Source: Pseudogymnoascus destructans
Lineage: Eukaryota > Ascomycota > Leotiomycetes > Thelebolales > Thelebolaceae
Direction: 5' to 3'
NCBI RefSeq assembly: GCF_001641265.1
Contig: NW_020167527.1
Coordinates: 434,001-498,000 of the forward strand
Length of the DNA stretch: 64,000 nucleotides
The notes beneath the pieces were generated by a model. The model did not search any database. It had not been told where the DNA came from and saw only the letters and a program-made list of their open reading frames with translations. A program made the position numbers and the translations under genes. Below, in pieces: positions 32,924 through 43,577 of the stretch (its first letter is position 1; each line of letters opens with the position of its first letter).

Positions 32924-33490
32924 TGTAAGGACACAGGGCACCCAGCTCACAGTAATAGCATATGAGAGTGCGAGTCGGAGGCTAAACGGATGCTATCCTA
33001 TAGGTCTACTACGAAGGATACAAAAAAGATGAAGGGGGAACCCCGTGAGTCAATTCCCTTAAGTACCCGAAACCCATCCGACTCGGTTAGCCCACCAGCT
33101 CTGAAGAATGAACCAGGACACCACTCTCACAGTCGACTGTGAGCTCGGATTCCAGACCCTCCAATCCTCACAGATGGGATAGAGCCAGCATTTGAAGACT
33201 GGGTTGTGAAAATTCGCCTCAAGCTCGAAGCCAACATTGATCATTTTCCAACACAGACTTTACAAATGAGCTACATTCAGAGTCGACTGGGAGGACTGTC
33301 AGTTCGACATGTCAATCCAAGGCTTCGACCAAACTCTACAAACCCCAATGACCAGGGGGAACCTCGTGAGTCATTTCCCTCAAGTACCCGAAACCCATCC
33401 GACTCGGTTAGCCTGCCCAAATGATCACACATGACCCGCAGCTACTCAGAGTCTGCTCCTTAGAGTGAGAGACGAGAAGGCATCCTTACA
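32924..33490 (+). repeat. Solo LTR-P copy B with 5-bp target duplication
   Basis: It runs from TGTAAGGACACAGGG to GGCATCCTTACA and is flanked by ATTCT on both sides (32919-32923 and 33491-33495), as expected for an LTR inserted by an integrase and reduced by LTR-LTR recombination. At 567 bp it is longer than the other copies; the CCGAAACCCATCCGACTCGG block is present twice, so it carries an internal expansion. Confidence 0.88.
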
Positions 33491-34043
33491 ATTCTATGTT
33501 GGTGGTAATTCTGTTTATAATTGAATCTGTAACAACCCTGTTTATATTCCGTGTCAGGAAGGTGCATTGTATGTCATGCTAGAGTTGTGCTGTATCGACT
33601 GCGTTTAGTGTGTGAAACCAGAGTTCGCTTTGTTCGCTCTGGGGTACATTCCTGTTGGTCCGAGTGGGTTCCGAATCATATCCGCGAAGCGTTCAGGTTG
33701 AACTTTCTGACGTATGTAAGGCGAAGTGGCCGCGCTAACCCAATTCAGAGTTCATTGTTGTAAGCCAGACTATGGTGCATGGGTGATAACGTGTGCTGTG
33801 TTGACGGGATTCGCAGAATTCCAACTTTTGTTTTTTTACAATGCCGATTCCGACCCCTCCAAGGACAGTAAGTGACCCCTTCTCGTGGATTGTCTGACAG
33901 TGTACTAATAAATTGGATAGTATAATTGCAATCCACAAGAACGAGTAGGTGATGGGAACGCGTTGGTGCGTGGGCGAGTGCGTGGGCGATAACGTGTGCT
34001 GTGCTGACGGGATTCGCAGAATTCAAACTTTTTTTTTTTTACG
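33491..34043. repeat. Spacer with a 70-bp direct repeat
   Basis: The block GATAACGTGTGCTGTG, TTGACGGGATTCGCAGAATTC and TTTTTTACAATGCCGATTCC at about 33786-33855 recurs at about 33988-34056 with few changes, including a longer T run. The second copy contains the ATG of the next ORF. No gene is seen in the rest. Confidence 0.7.
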
Positions 34044-34730
34044 ATGCCGATTCCGACGCCCTCTGGGGCCCTTTCGGCTGCATTCCGGGTGCTCTGTCTG
34101 TGTTGCCTTCGGGCAAAAGCTCGTGGGATCCAATCTCACGAGTGCGTCTGGTCCGCCGCCAGCTACAAGTGCGGGTACTGCACCGTGCAGCACTTGGCTT
34201 GCGTCCCGGTAGGTTTTATTGTGGGATTCGGTGTTGGGGTTGGTTGGCTGGTGCTGATCTTGGTGAAAATAGCTGCCCTGGTTCCTTGGGGAAGAGTTTG
34301 AAGCCCTCCACACCGCCGAAGAGGCCACCCCCCTTGTTCCCGCCGACGTCGCCACCGCCGCCACCGAGGCAAATCAGGTGGCCCTCCTGGCCGCCCAGAC
34401 CATGCCAAAGTTCCGCTCCGAGGTGGAGCGTGACCTCTACGAGGAGGCATGCACCACTCGGGCTGCCCTTGAGTCAGGGCTTGCCATGAGTAGACCCCCT
34501 TCCCCTTGTGTTGTTTCGGTGCTGACTCTGGGCAGCAAATTCGGTCGTCACTGCGCTGTCTGCGGACGGAACAGGAGAGCGTCCCGGCTCTCTTGGGGGA
34601 GTTGGTGGCTGCTGTGGGAAACTGCCCACCACTGCCGCTCCCGTGGTCACTCCGACTCGGGGTGATGGGAGGAAGGAGGGGGAGGATGGAAAAGTTGGGG
34701 CGGCCTACGGGGCCTAGGTGGGGGAAGACC
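34044..34730 (+). CDS. Cys-rich zinc-cluster-like ORF convergent with Gypsy-1
   Basis: A probable spliced ORF: exon 34044-34208, intron 34209-34272 (donor GTAGGT, branch GCTGAT, acceptor ATAG), then LPWFLGEEFEALHTAEE and a helical stretch to about 34489. Exon 1 has CLCC followed by ECVWSAASYKCGYCTVQHLAC; its second half has the C-x8-C-x2-C-x6-C spacing of a Zn2Cys6 cluster. Downstream, a helix-like LRCLRTEQESVPALLGELV is in another frame, and the donor at 34490 gives the wrong phase, so the gene is probably damaged. It lies tail to tail with the chromodomain end of Gypsy-1, like the ORF at 39297-39872. The end coordinate is approximate. Confidence 0.45.
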
Positions 34731-34889
34731 CTGTGTCGGAGGGGACTCGGGCCTGGAACTTCGCGTGGGGTCACTTCGACCCTTTGTCTTTCATGGTGGT
34801 AGCCGCTTGTTGCGACGCCAGTGAGACGTTTGGGAAGGGTGACTCCTGCAAGGGTTACGGTGGTGAGTGTGCCCTGGCTCGGAGGGTAT

Positions 34890-36346
34890 TTAGTTTACAG
34901 TCGTAGATAGCAACGACTCTGTTTCTTCCGCTTTGTCTTCCCTCCCGTGATCATAGTTTTGTTCCTCGGCCATCTCCCATGCCGTAACGCATCCGAGTAG
35001 TTCTCGAGGTAGACCTGGTAAATCTGGGTATTCCGTGTAAAACTCTCTGAGTTTATGGGGAGAGTTCATGAAGTTCGACACTGGGTACCACTCTGGGTCC
35101 GGATCGTATCCAACCCAACTAACCTGGTATTGTAGTTGCTTCCATCAGAGCCTCACGGTGAGGATCTTTTCCACTTCCCATTCCTCTATGCCGTCTATCA
35201 CTTCACTGCTAGGCTCAGGCGGATCCTGACCAGGTAGGGGGTTGTTCGGATCCTTCATGAGGACGTCTGGTGAGAACACATCATGTATTTGAGAACCGGT
35301 AGGTAATTCCAATCGAAACGCGTGCCCAATCCGTTCCAACACCGTATATGGTCCGACCCATTGTTGGCCCAACTTACGGCTAGGGTAGGAGTTCTTCAAA
35401 TTTTTGGTCAATAGGCACACTCTATCTCCTATGTCCCAGTCGATTGCCCTTCGGCGTCGATTCACGTGCTTAGACATTTCCTCTTGTGCCTTTGACATGT
35501 TTTCCTTTGTATGGACCCATGCGGTATGCATTCGGTCTGCAACCGCCTTGGCTTCATCTGGTTTAGGGTCTCCCGGGGGTTGGTGTTTTTCGGGGTGTTC
35601 CAATCCCAACTTGTACGCGGATCGGTTCCGTACTTGAGTCAGTAGGGGGTCATGCCAATAGAGGTGTGGGGGAGTGTCATTTACATGCGGTCCATTATGG
35701 GGATGAGTTCACTCCAGTTATCCTGGTAATGGGATACGAAACCTCAGTCTCTGATCAATGTATCAGTTCATGATTTCCGTCTGTCTGTCGGTCTGCTTAT
35801 GATAGGCAGTCGACAGCTTAACCTTAACACTGATAATTCGACAGAACTCCTGCCAAAAGGATGAAACGAATTGGGGTCCGCAGTAGCTTACAATTGACTC
35901 CGGAGTGTGTCCGAATCAGTATATCCATTCGATGAACAATTGTGCCATTTGCCGGGCAGTTGTGGTTTTGTAGCAAGGTATGGTCACCGAACTCTTTCCG
36001 AGTCAGTCCATAAACACTAAGATGCTGTCATATCCATGCTTGTCCCTTAGGAACTCCTTGAAGTCCATGGTGAGGTATTGCATAGGATATTCGGGTACAG
36101 GCAGCAGGTGTAGGAATCCTTGTTGCTTGGTGACATTGGTATGAGAAAGCTGACATGTCACACAATTCCTCACATAGCGCAAACAATCTGCTTCCATCCC
36201 GACCCAGTGGTACTTCGCGGCAATCAATTGATAGGTTTTCTGGCCGCTAGGATGTGCCACCGACACCTGGTCATGCGCTTCTCAGATTAGTTTCGTACAT
36301 AACTCGCTGTGACGGTTCACACATAGCCGGCCTTTGTATAGAAGAA
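34890..36346 (-). pseudogene. Gypsy-1: chromoviral integrase-chromodomain fragment
   Basis: On the minus strand the remains of a Ty3/Gypsy pol are read in pieces: the end of RNase H, the integrase zinc finger (AHPSGQKTYQLIAAKYHW, then CLRYVRNCVTCQLSH), the rve core (YLTMDFKEF, later HTPESIVSYCGPQF and TAYHKQTDRQTEIMN), the integrase C-terminus (GDRVCLLTKNLK, LGQQWVGPYTVLERI) and a chromodomain (EWEVEKIL, then YQVSWVGYDPDPEWYP). Several in-frame TAG, TGA and TAA codons interrupt it. Reverse transcriptase and gag are missing; the fragment ends abruptly where LTR-N copy 3 begins. Confidence 0.85.
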
Positions 36347-36867
36347 GAAATCAAGTGCAATCCACAACTAGCTTGCTAATCATGTAGTGAACGTAAGAGA
36401 ATCCCATAGAACCATCTCTTGGGTTCCTAGCCTATAGGAAGTGAAAAGGAGGTCCAAGGTCAGAGTACCTATAGACAAATTATGTCATAACTTAACCAAT
36501 CTTGTGGGTAACTAAGGAGCGATGACGTGTAATGAATCATAGAGGGTTGTAGAAGCTTCTAGAGCTATCGTTCATGTTCCTAGGCCTCTAGTTGGTAGAG
36601 ATATGCCATGTGGTAGTATTGGCCCACCCCCTTAAGGAGGAGATTTTCTTAATAACTTGTTCAATAAGTGTCCAAATAATATGCCGTGATGTATGTAGCA
36701 TAAACAGATGTAGTAGAAGAGTTTGCAGCAATCGTTGAGTAGTATTGCTTCTGTTGTTGGTGTGATAAGCCAAGATATATATGGTGACTTGTAGGTTTGA
36801 GGATCAGATTTCTAAGTTTGCTCTTGAGTTTGATAGCAAACTGAGTGCAATGAATGTCAGTATGACA
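36347..36867 (+). repeat. LTR-N copy 3, 5'-truncated
   Basis: This matches the 3' 520 bases of the LTR-N unit seen complete at 62358-63293 (other strand): it starts at GAAATCAAGTGC, contains GGCCCACCCCCTTAAGG at about 36610-36626 and ends GTCAGTATGACA. It lies exactly between the broken ends of Gypsy-1 and Gypsy-2. The first 415 bases of the unit are missing. Confidence 0.85.
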
Positions 36868-39373
36868 CATTCCGCACCCACTATGGCTTGTTCGAATACT
36901 TGGTTATGCCCTTTGGTCTAACAAACGCACCAGCATCCATGCAGAGGCTCATGAATGCAGCTCTCCATGAATACTTGGATGTGTTTGTTATCGTCTACCT
37001 AGACGATATCTTAGTCTACTCAGGAGACCCAACGGAACACATTGGTCATGTTCGGAAGGTATTACAGAAGTTAAAGGAGAATCGGTGACTCGTCAAGCCG
37101 GAAAAATGCGAATTCCACAAGGATCAAGTAGAATTCTTAGGCTACATTGTCGGAACGCATGGCATCAAAATGGACCAAGCAAAGGTCACAGCAGTGTTGG
37201 AATGGCCAACACCAACCACGGTCAAAGAAGTACAAGCCTTCTTAGGCTCCCCCAACTTCTACCGGAGGTTTATTATGGGATATTCCAAGGTAGCTCAACC
37301 ACTTACAGAGCTTACAAGGAAAGACCTTACGTTCAAATGGACAAGCAAGGCAGAGGCTGCTTTTCAGGAACTTAAGACGAAGTTCACAGAAGCACCTATC
37401 CTAGTCACATTCGACCCTGCAAAGAAGATTGTCCTCGAAACGGACTCCTCTCACTTCACGATTGGAGCCTGTCGAAGTCAGCCAGACAAAGATGAGAAGC
37501 TTAAGCCAGTTGCATATTACTCTAGAAAACTGTCACCCGCAGAGCTCAATTATGACATCCATGACAAGGAGCTGATAGCTATTGTCGTTGCTTTTGAGCA
37601 ATGGCGAGTATATCTTGAGGGATCAACCTACCCCGTGCAGGTATGGACGGATCATAAGAATCTCATATACTTCACCACAACCAAGGTTCTAAACTACAGA
37701 CAAGTCCGATGGGCAGAGACACTCGCAGCCTACAACTTCACGATTACATATTGCAAGGGCTCTGAGAATGCAAGAGCCGACGCTCTTAGCAGAAGGACTG
37801 ACTACATCGGCCCTAAAGAGGAAAGACCTAGAGCCATATTGAAGAAAACAGATGCAGGAATGCAATACAACGAGTTGCTAGCCATGATTGCCACTGTGGA
37901 GAACTCGGAGTTGGAAGAAAGACTCAAGAAAGCTTATGCAACAGATGAATGTGCAAAGCGAGTCTTAATAAAAACCGAAGGCGACTTTAGCCATCGATGA
38001 ACAAGGATTGATCCGATTCAAAGGATTAGTGTATGTCCCAAACAAAATGAGACGCCCGCTAGTGCAAGAACAACACTCGCTACCAGCACACGGCCATCAG
38101 GGAGTAACACGCACCTTCGAACGAATCACCCGACACTACTACTTCCCAGGTATGAGGAAGCAGGTGGAAACGGTAGTAAGAGAGTGCGACATTTGCAGCA
38201 AATCCAAAACCAATAGGCACTTGCCATATGGACAGCTGAAATCGACTCCAGTACCAACAGGAGCGTGGAAATCTATAGCTTTGGACTTCATTGTCAAGCT
38301 ACCACCCTCTCGGGACCCGTTAACAGGAGTAGTATTTGACGCTATCCTGGTTATTACGGAAAGACTCACGAAATATGGAATATTTGTGCCATATTTAGAA
38401 GCTAGCGATGCTGAAGCACTCGCATACACCTTTCTTCGAGTCATATTAGCCGATCACGGATTACCGGAAGAAATCATCTCAGACAGAGACAAGCTTTTTA
38501 CTTCGAAATTTTGGAAATCTTTAATGGCGCTTTTGGGAACAAATCATAAGCTATCAACAGCTTTCCATCCCCAAACAGACGGTCAAACAGAAAGACTGAA
38601 TCAAACCCTTAAACAATACCTACGGAGTTATGTCAACCACCAACAAGACAATTGGGTTCAGATATTACCCATCGCACAGTTCGCATATAACAGCGCGATG
38701 ACCGAAGCAACAAAAGTCTCATCGTTCTTTGCCAATTACGGCTATCAGCCAGAGGCATATAGACAACCACGACCGGATGAATCAAGAGCAGAACAAGCTA
38801 TGATCACCATGGAACAACTCAAATCGTTCCATGAACAACTCAAATCGTTCCATGAACAACTCGCGACAGACATCCAATTCTTAAATGAACGATCTGCCGT
38901 ATGCAAACAAGAAGCGCAGTATGGAACCTGCCTTCAAGGAGGGGGATAAAGTATATCTACTCCGGAAACACATCAAAACGAAACGACCAAGTACAAAGTT
39001 GGACTTCAAGAAATTGGGACCATTCAAAATATTGAACAAAGTCAGCTCAGTTAATTACAGACTGCAGCTACCCAAGAAGTCTAGACTACACCCGGTATTT
39101 CATGTCTCACTACTGGAACCAGCAAGAGGAAGCACCCCAATTGCGACCGATACAGAACTTCAACCAGAGAATGAGATTGTTGAATACGAAGTTGAAGCGA
39201 TCCTAGATAGAAGGTTAGTAGGACGCAAAGAAGAGTTTTTGATAAAATGGAAAGGTTATGAACCTACGGACAATTCATGGGAAACGGTCAGAAACCTTAG
39301 CTGTCCAGAGCTACTGGAGGCGTTTCGCCGTCGACACCCAAGCGATCAAAGAAGCCAGGAGACAGGGCCATGA
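36868..39373 (+). pseudogene. Gypsy-2: chromoviral RT, RNase H, integrase and chromodomain fragment
   Basis: It starts in mid reverse transcriptase (FRTHYGLFEYLVMPFGLTNAP), with the catalytic YLDDILVYS, a TGA at 37087-37089 and a frame change to the thumb (FLGYIVGTHGIKMD). RNase H follows (FDPAKKIVLETDSSHFTIGA, then WTDHKNLIYF). Integrase (about 38008-38900) has the H2C2 finger (HGHQGVTRTF, then CDICSKSK), LDFIVKLPPS, DRDKLFTSKFW and HPQTDGQTERLN. A frameshift near 38885-38900 leads to the C-terminal part (GDKVYLLRKHI) and a chromodomain (VEAILDRRLVGRKEEFLIKW, ending at 39373). A 21-bp duplication (38817-38860) repeats LKSFHEQ. The 5' half, including gag, is gone. Confidence 0.9.
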
Positions 39374-39872
39374 AAAGGTCCTGGTCAGGGGCAGCACCCT
39401 CGGAAACGGCAGTAGAAGGGCTGTGCAAGAGAGTCCCTTTGACCTCTGCCTCCCTACACTCCTTCTCCTCTGCTTCATCCAATTCGTCCAAAGATTTCAG
39501 ACCACGATGCAGCATCTCAACACCGCGGGTTTTGAGAGCCTTCTGCTGTTTGCGAAGACGCATGCGACGGGCATATGCTTCTTGAGCGCAGAGGTGAGCC
39601 TCTCGCTCCTGAGATGCCGCCGCTTCCTCTTCTACCTCAAGACGCTCTTCTTCTTTTCGAAGCTTCTCCCAATCAGTTGGAGAAGGGGCGCAAGCGTTGC
39701 ATTTGGAATTGCGACGAGTACATTCACTACAACGATGACTACCAGCAACAACAATACAGAATTGATTGTTGTGAAGACAGCTGGAACATGGCGACATTAG
39801 GTTGCCGTTCTTTTCAATACGGTCTGCAAGAAGATGACGTTCTTTGATTTTTATGTGTCTACTAGAAGACAT
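39297..39872 (-). CDS. Zinc-cluster and coiled-coil ORF antisense to the end of Gypsy-2
   Basis: An intact 191-residue ORF that converges on and overlaps the chromodomain coding end by about 77 bases. Residues 29-60 read C-x2-C-x6-C-x8-C-x2-C-x6-C (CSSCLHNNQFC, then CSECTRRNSKC), exactly the spacing of a fungal Zn2Cys6 binuclear cluster. A Glu/Arg-rich coiled coil follows (about 72-150), then an acidic tail. Its start lies 110 bases inside the 3' LTR, so LTR sequences could drive it. I recall similar small ORFs near fungal transposons, but know of no assigned function. DNA binding is inferred from the Cys pattern only. Confidence 0.7.
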   Translation of the reverse strand: MSSSRHIKIKERHLLADRIEKNGNLMSPCSSCLHNNQFCIVVAGSHRCSECTRRNSKCNACAPSPTDWEKLRKEEERLEVEEEAAASQEREAHLCAQEAYARRMRLRKQQKALKTRGVEMLHRGLKSLDELDEAEEKECREAEVKGTLLHSPSTAVSEGAAPDQDLFMALSPGFFDRLGVDGETPPVALDS

Positions 39873-39981
39873 GGTAAGCAGCGCAACCTGCTCGACAATT
39901 AAGTGGGCATCACCCTACTTAAGTAAGCGATTCCTTAATTAGCAAGACCTAAGGGACTAGGCCTTTTGGAGGAGGACCTAG

Positions 39982-40380
39982 TGTTATGGCTACGGTAACG
40001 TGACGTCATGGTTACAGGACCAGGGCCTAGTAACGTGACGTGTGAGTCACAGGGGGCAAGCGGGGTAGGCTGCCATGTGACGGGGCTAATGGATAGTTGC
40101 AGAAACTAGTGGATATTGGATAGTTGAGCTATCCATGAACTATCCTGAATATCTAGCTATCCGCCAACTATCCAGATTACCCATGAGGCATGACGCCACT
40201 ATATAAGTAGATAGTATTTCCTTAGATAGGAGCTTCGTGCTCAACTCAATATAGTATTCTTTACAATACTGTAACGTGTTACTTGGAAAAGCCTTTGTGT
40301 CTAATCCCCTGCCTCCTCTGTCAAGTCAACCTTACGCAAGAAACCTCTGTGTCTTCTATCGTTTAGAAGTCAGCGTTACA
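39982..40380 (+). repeat. 3' LTR of Gypsy-2
   Basis: A TG...CA segment of 399 bp (TGTTATGGCTACGG to CAGCGTTACA), preceded by a purine-rich stretch (GGAGGAGGACCTAG) as expected for a polypurine tract. It contains TATATAAG at about 40201-40208, several GTAACGTGACG words and repeats of the word CTATCC/GGATAG. No second copy is in the window, so the boundary rests on end motifs and position. Confidence 0.6.
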
Positions 40381-41066
40381 CCTCTATGATTCATTACACA
40401 TCATCAGTCCTTACTTACTGGGCTAATACTACCACATGACATATCTCTACCAACTAGAGGCCTAGGAACATAAACGATAGCTCCAAAAGCTTCTACAACC
40501 CTCTATGATTCATTACATGTCATCGCTCCTTAGTTACCCACAAGATTGGTTAGGTTATGACATAATCTGTCTATAGGGGTACTCTGACCTTGGACCTCCT
40601 TTCACTTCCTATAGGCTAGGAACCTAGGAGATAGTTCTATGGGATTCTCTTACGTTGACTACAGTTACCAAGCCTGGTAGTCATGGAAAGTCTTGGAAAA
40701 TGAGAGAACTACACTCCTTTAGCATAAATAGGATTGCCCTTTCCTTAAGAAAGGGCAAGCAGACAATACAGTAAATCGACTATCACATACTTCAATGTCT
40801 TTTCCAAGCTTCCAAGCATTGATCTTGTTACTCCTTGTTTCTGAAAAGTCAGTGAGGTGCTAACCTCTGACTTATCCCTGAGTTCTCAGACTCAACATTT
40901 GTACAACTTGTCTAAACCACTCCACTACATCATACACTTGATTGCTGTGTTGTGAAATAGTCTAAGCTACAACCCTTTGGCTCTGTTTCCTAAGACAGTG
41001 TGTTGTCTTAGTAAAATCCCTTCCTTGGGTGGCTAGATTCTCACATCTGGTGCACCCACCATTACA
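40381..41066 (-). repeat. LTR-N copy 4, truncated and rearranged
   Basis: The reverse orientation of LTR-N: it ends GGTGCACCCACCATTACA (the family's TGTAATGGTGGG end) and shares CTCCTTAGTTACCCACAAG, CTTTCCTTAAGAAAGGGCAA and CTTGTTTCTGAAAAGTCAG with the copies near 62 kb. It lacks the TGTCATACTGAC end and an internal segment of about 45 bases; the CTCTATGATTCATTACA block occurs twice (about 40382 and 40501). Confidence 0.8.
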
Positions 41067-42492
41067 GCTGTGTTGACTTGCACACACGAATTACACTCAC
41101 AATCTTGAGACTCATTGGGGATTTTGCCTCCACCCTGTGATTGTTCATTTACTTCCTTGTTGGGAACCACAGACTTATTCTCCTCCTGGGGCACCTCCTG
41201 GAAAACTTCACATCGCGCACACTGAACGTGCCCTTGAGGTTTAAGCACGATCCATCCACAATCTACAGATCTGTAATCCCAGTTGTGTTGATCCTCTGTC
41301 TGCCTTTTCCCGTCACCATCTCGATCTTCTTCCCATGGTACCACCGCTGCCACATGACCTGCGACCATGCGGTAGAGGGAATGCTTCAAGATGTCCTCTC
41401 GCGGCCCTGCCATTCCATGTTGCGTCTCCACAAACGACACTCTATATGCCAGCAGCGCTATACCTCGGATATGTGCTAGGCGTGGCTACAGTTTCTGATT
41501 CTCCCATTTCCACTGCTTTTCCCTCTGTGCCCTTCGACAAGAGGCATGCCTCAACTGTGCTGTAGATTTTGCATCCCAATCCGGGGTCCAGGAATTCTTG
41601 TCTCTCCCTCACAGCGCACATCTTGGATGTCCTGTGGGTGTGTACTTGGAACCGTTCTTATTTCAGCAGCAGCACATTTGTTTGACATCATCTTTGCTGC
41701 CCACCTCAAACCTGCCTGCGCCTCGTCAAACTCTTGCATCTTCCACTGCAACCTCCGCAAACTCTTCTGATCCTCTGGCCATACTTCTATCAGATCATCC
41801 CCACTCTGCTCTCTCCTAGCTCCCTTATTCCCAGACCTCACCCCTCGGCTCTCCCCGGCGGTACCCTGGACCTCTCCTCCTCCATTCCGGATACTGTGGG
41901 ATGGTGGGGCAGCAACTACTCCAGCAAGCTGCTCCCTATGCCTTTTCCCGACACGTCTCTAAGATTTTGGAGGACTGAAGCATGCGAGGATCCTCATCAT
42001 CATAATCTAGGTGAGTGGATTCAAGTAGAACTGCAGTTGCCAATTGATCTGCAAGGTTGGTGAGTCTCGCTTGAATGACTTCTTCTGGTTCATGTTCCCA
42101 GGTCTGAGTTTTCACATGGTGTGTGTCAGAGTCAGGCGCTTGTCGCTCGTTGAGTGGTTGTGTGCATGCCTCATCACGCTCAAAGTGAACCTTAAGTGAA
42201 ATCTGAGGTGTAACATCTCCATTCTTCAGAACGCTCCTCGGTTGTCCATTCGTACCAAAGATGTAATAATCGTTAGAGCTGTAATCTCCAACTGCCTTGA
42301 CCTGGTGCATCCAGCTTCGACCAAGCAAAATCTTGTAAGATGTCAACCCATGGATGATGAAAACTTTCAAAATCCATTCCACACCCGCAACTTTAACCAG
42401 CAACAAAACATATTTATCAAGGGCATGAACCCCACCATCAGCAGTCTTCATCCTCCATCCAGTCTTGTCAGAATACCAGACACAATCAAGCT
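41067..42492 (-). pseudogene. Gypsy-3: retroelement protease-region fragment, left part
   Basis: The minus-strand frames give remains of a gag-protease region: VEWILKVFIIHGLTSYKILL, then GRSWMHQVKAVGDYSS and YYIFGTNGQ, typical of the C-terminal half of a retropepsin in fungal Gypsy-like elements, followed by shorter frames with many stops down to 41067. It continues on the far side of the inserted LTR-P and Copia at 48867-49500. No RT is attached. Confidence 0.65.
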
Positions 42493-42533
42493 TGTAAGGA
42501 TGCCTCCGCCCTCGGTGATGGAAGGGATCGGAG

Positions 42534-42887
42534 TGTTGGAGGTAATTGCGGGGTACGGAGAAACACACACAGAATCGTGTGGTAATCTCCGGTCACTGTA
42601 ATGAATCTCTTACGGGCAGCAGAACAGAGGTTTCAACAATAGAATAATATAATCAATTGAATTACTCACTAAACTACGGGTCTACGTACGCTATTTGTAG
42701 GCCTGGGGGAAACCCCCAAAACCCCGAGGGTTTGGGTTCCTACACCCAAACTGAAGTGATACACAGAGCTGAAACCTCAGCTCAGTACTCTGAACGACTG
42801 GGGAACTAGATAGTCCCATGGAGAAAAGTGCCATTTTGGGCGCAAAAGACTACCGTATTCCCATGGGATTGTCCGTTTCCCCCAACA
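42534..42887 (-). repeat. Copia 3' LTR
   Basis: A 354-bp direct repeat of the segment at 48325-48678, with TG/CA termini and perfect TGTTGG/CCAACA end inversions. It is left-hand in the window and downstream in the element's own direction. Confidence 0.95.
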
Positions 42888-43577
42888 GCCCCCTTACGTA
42901 GCTCGTAGAAAAGTGATAAAAATAAGGAAATTGGTCGGTGGACTGGAAAATCACCAAGTCCACCACCACCCTCGCCGTCGAAACCGGCAACCAGCTCAAT
43001 AATGAGCGAGAATCATATAAAAGCTTCTTCGAAGAAGCTCTCCCCCTCTTTCTTTCTCAAATCAATCTTGATTTCTGGCAGCTCGGGGGGGGGGGGGTTC
43101 GTCCGCTGGGTCATTTTCTTTTGTCCCTGGCTGGACAGAGACGAAGACTCGGTGTTGGACCTGCTCCTTCTTGCGCTCAGTGTTGTCGCCGAGTTGCTTC
43201 TTGTCGCCGCTTCATGCGGCATTGGTGGTTCACCACATCGCACCACACTTTTCTTCGTGGCCTCATCAAGGCCAGCCCCCAATGTGAATGGGGCGCGGCC
43301 TTGATGTCGTCTTGTTCGCCTTTTCGGGGCCGGGAACCACGTTCTTATACCCCTTTTTCAACCCGTTTCCAACGCCGCTTCTGCCCGCCCACCCCCCCCC
43401 TCTCCCGCCCGCCCAGTAACACGCCAAGAGCTGATATATCCAAAATAGGGCGCCGAGCCCTCGGCGCCCCCCAAAAATTCAGCGCCTGCGGCAAACGGCT
43501 CTCGCATGCCATGCGGAGGGTGTCAGGGGTCACTGTCCTCTTCCGTTGAGCGGGGGAGACGGGGGTTCAGGTGTCTT
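42888..43577. other. Copia 3' non-coding region with palindrome and antisense TATA
   Basis: The 690 bases between the RNase H stop and the 3' LTR are longer than needed for a polypurine tract. They contain CATATAAAAG (43014-43023, plus strand), an 18-bp palindrome AGCTTCTTCGAAGAAGCT (43021-43038), a 14-base G run (about 43086-43099), GC hairpins (GGCCTCATCAAGGCC; GCGCCGAGCCCTCGGCGCC) and CTC-rich tracts. No recognisable protein. Confidence 0.5.

Noticed and set aside
34163..34774. 203-codon minus-strand ORF near Gypsy-1
   Set aside because: It is opposite the Cys-rich exons, which have splice signals and Cys spacing; the minus frame shows only Pro/Arg-rich sequence.
43002..43549. ORFs in the Copia 3' region as an extra gene
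   Set aside because: Translations are low-complexity from G, C and CTC runs; no domain is visible.
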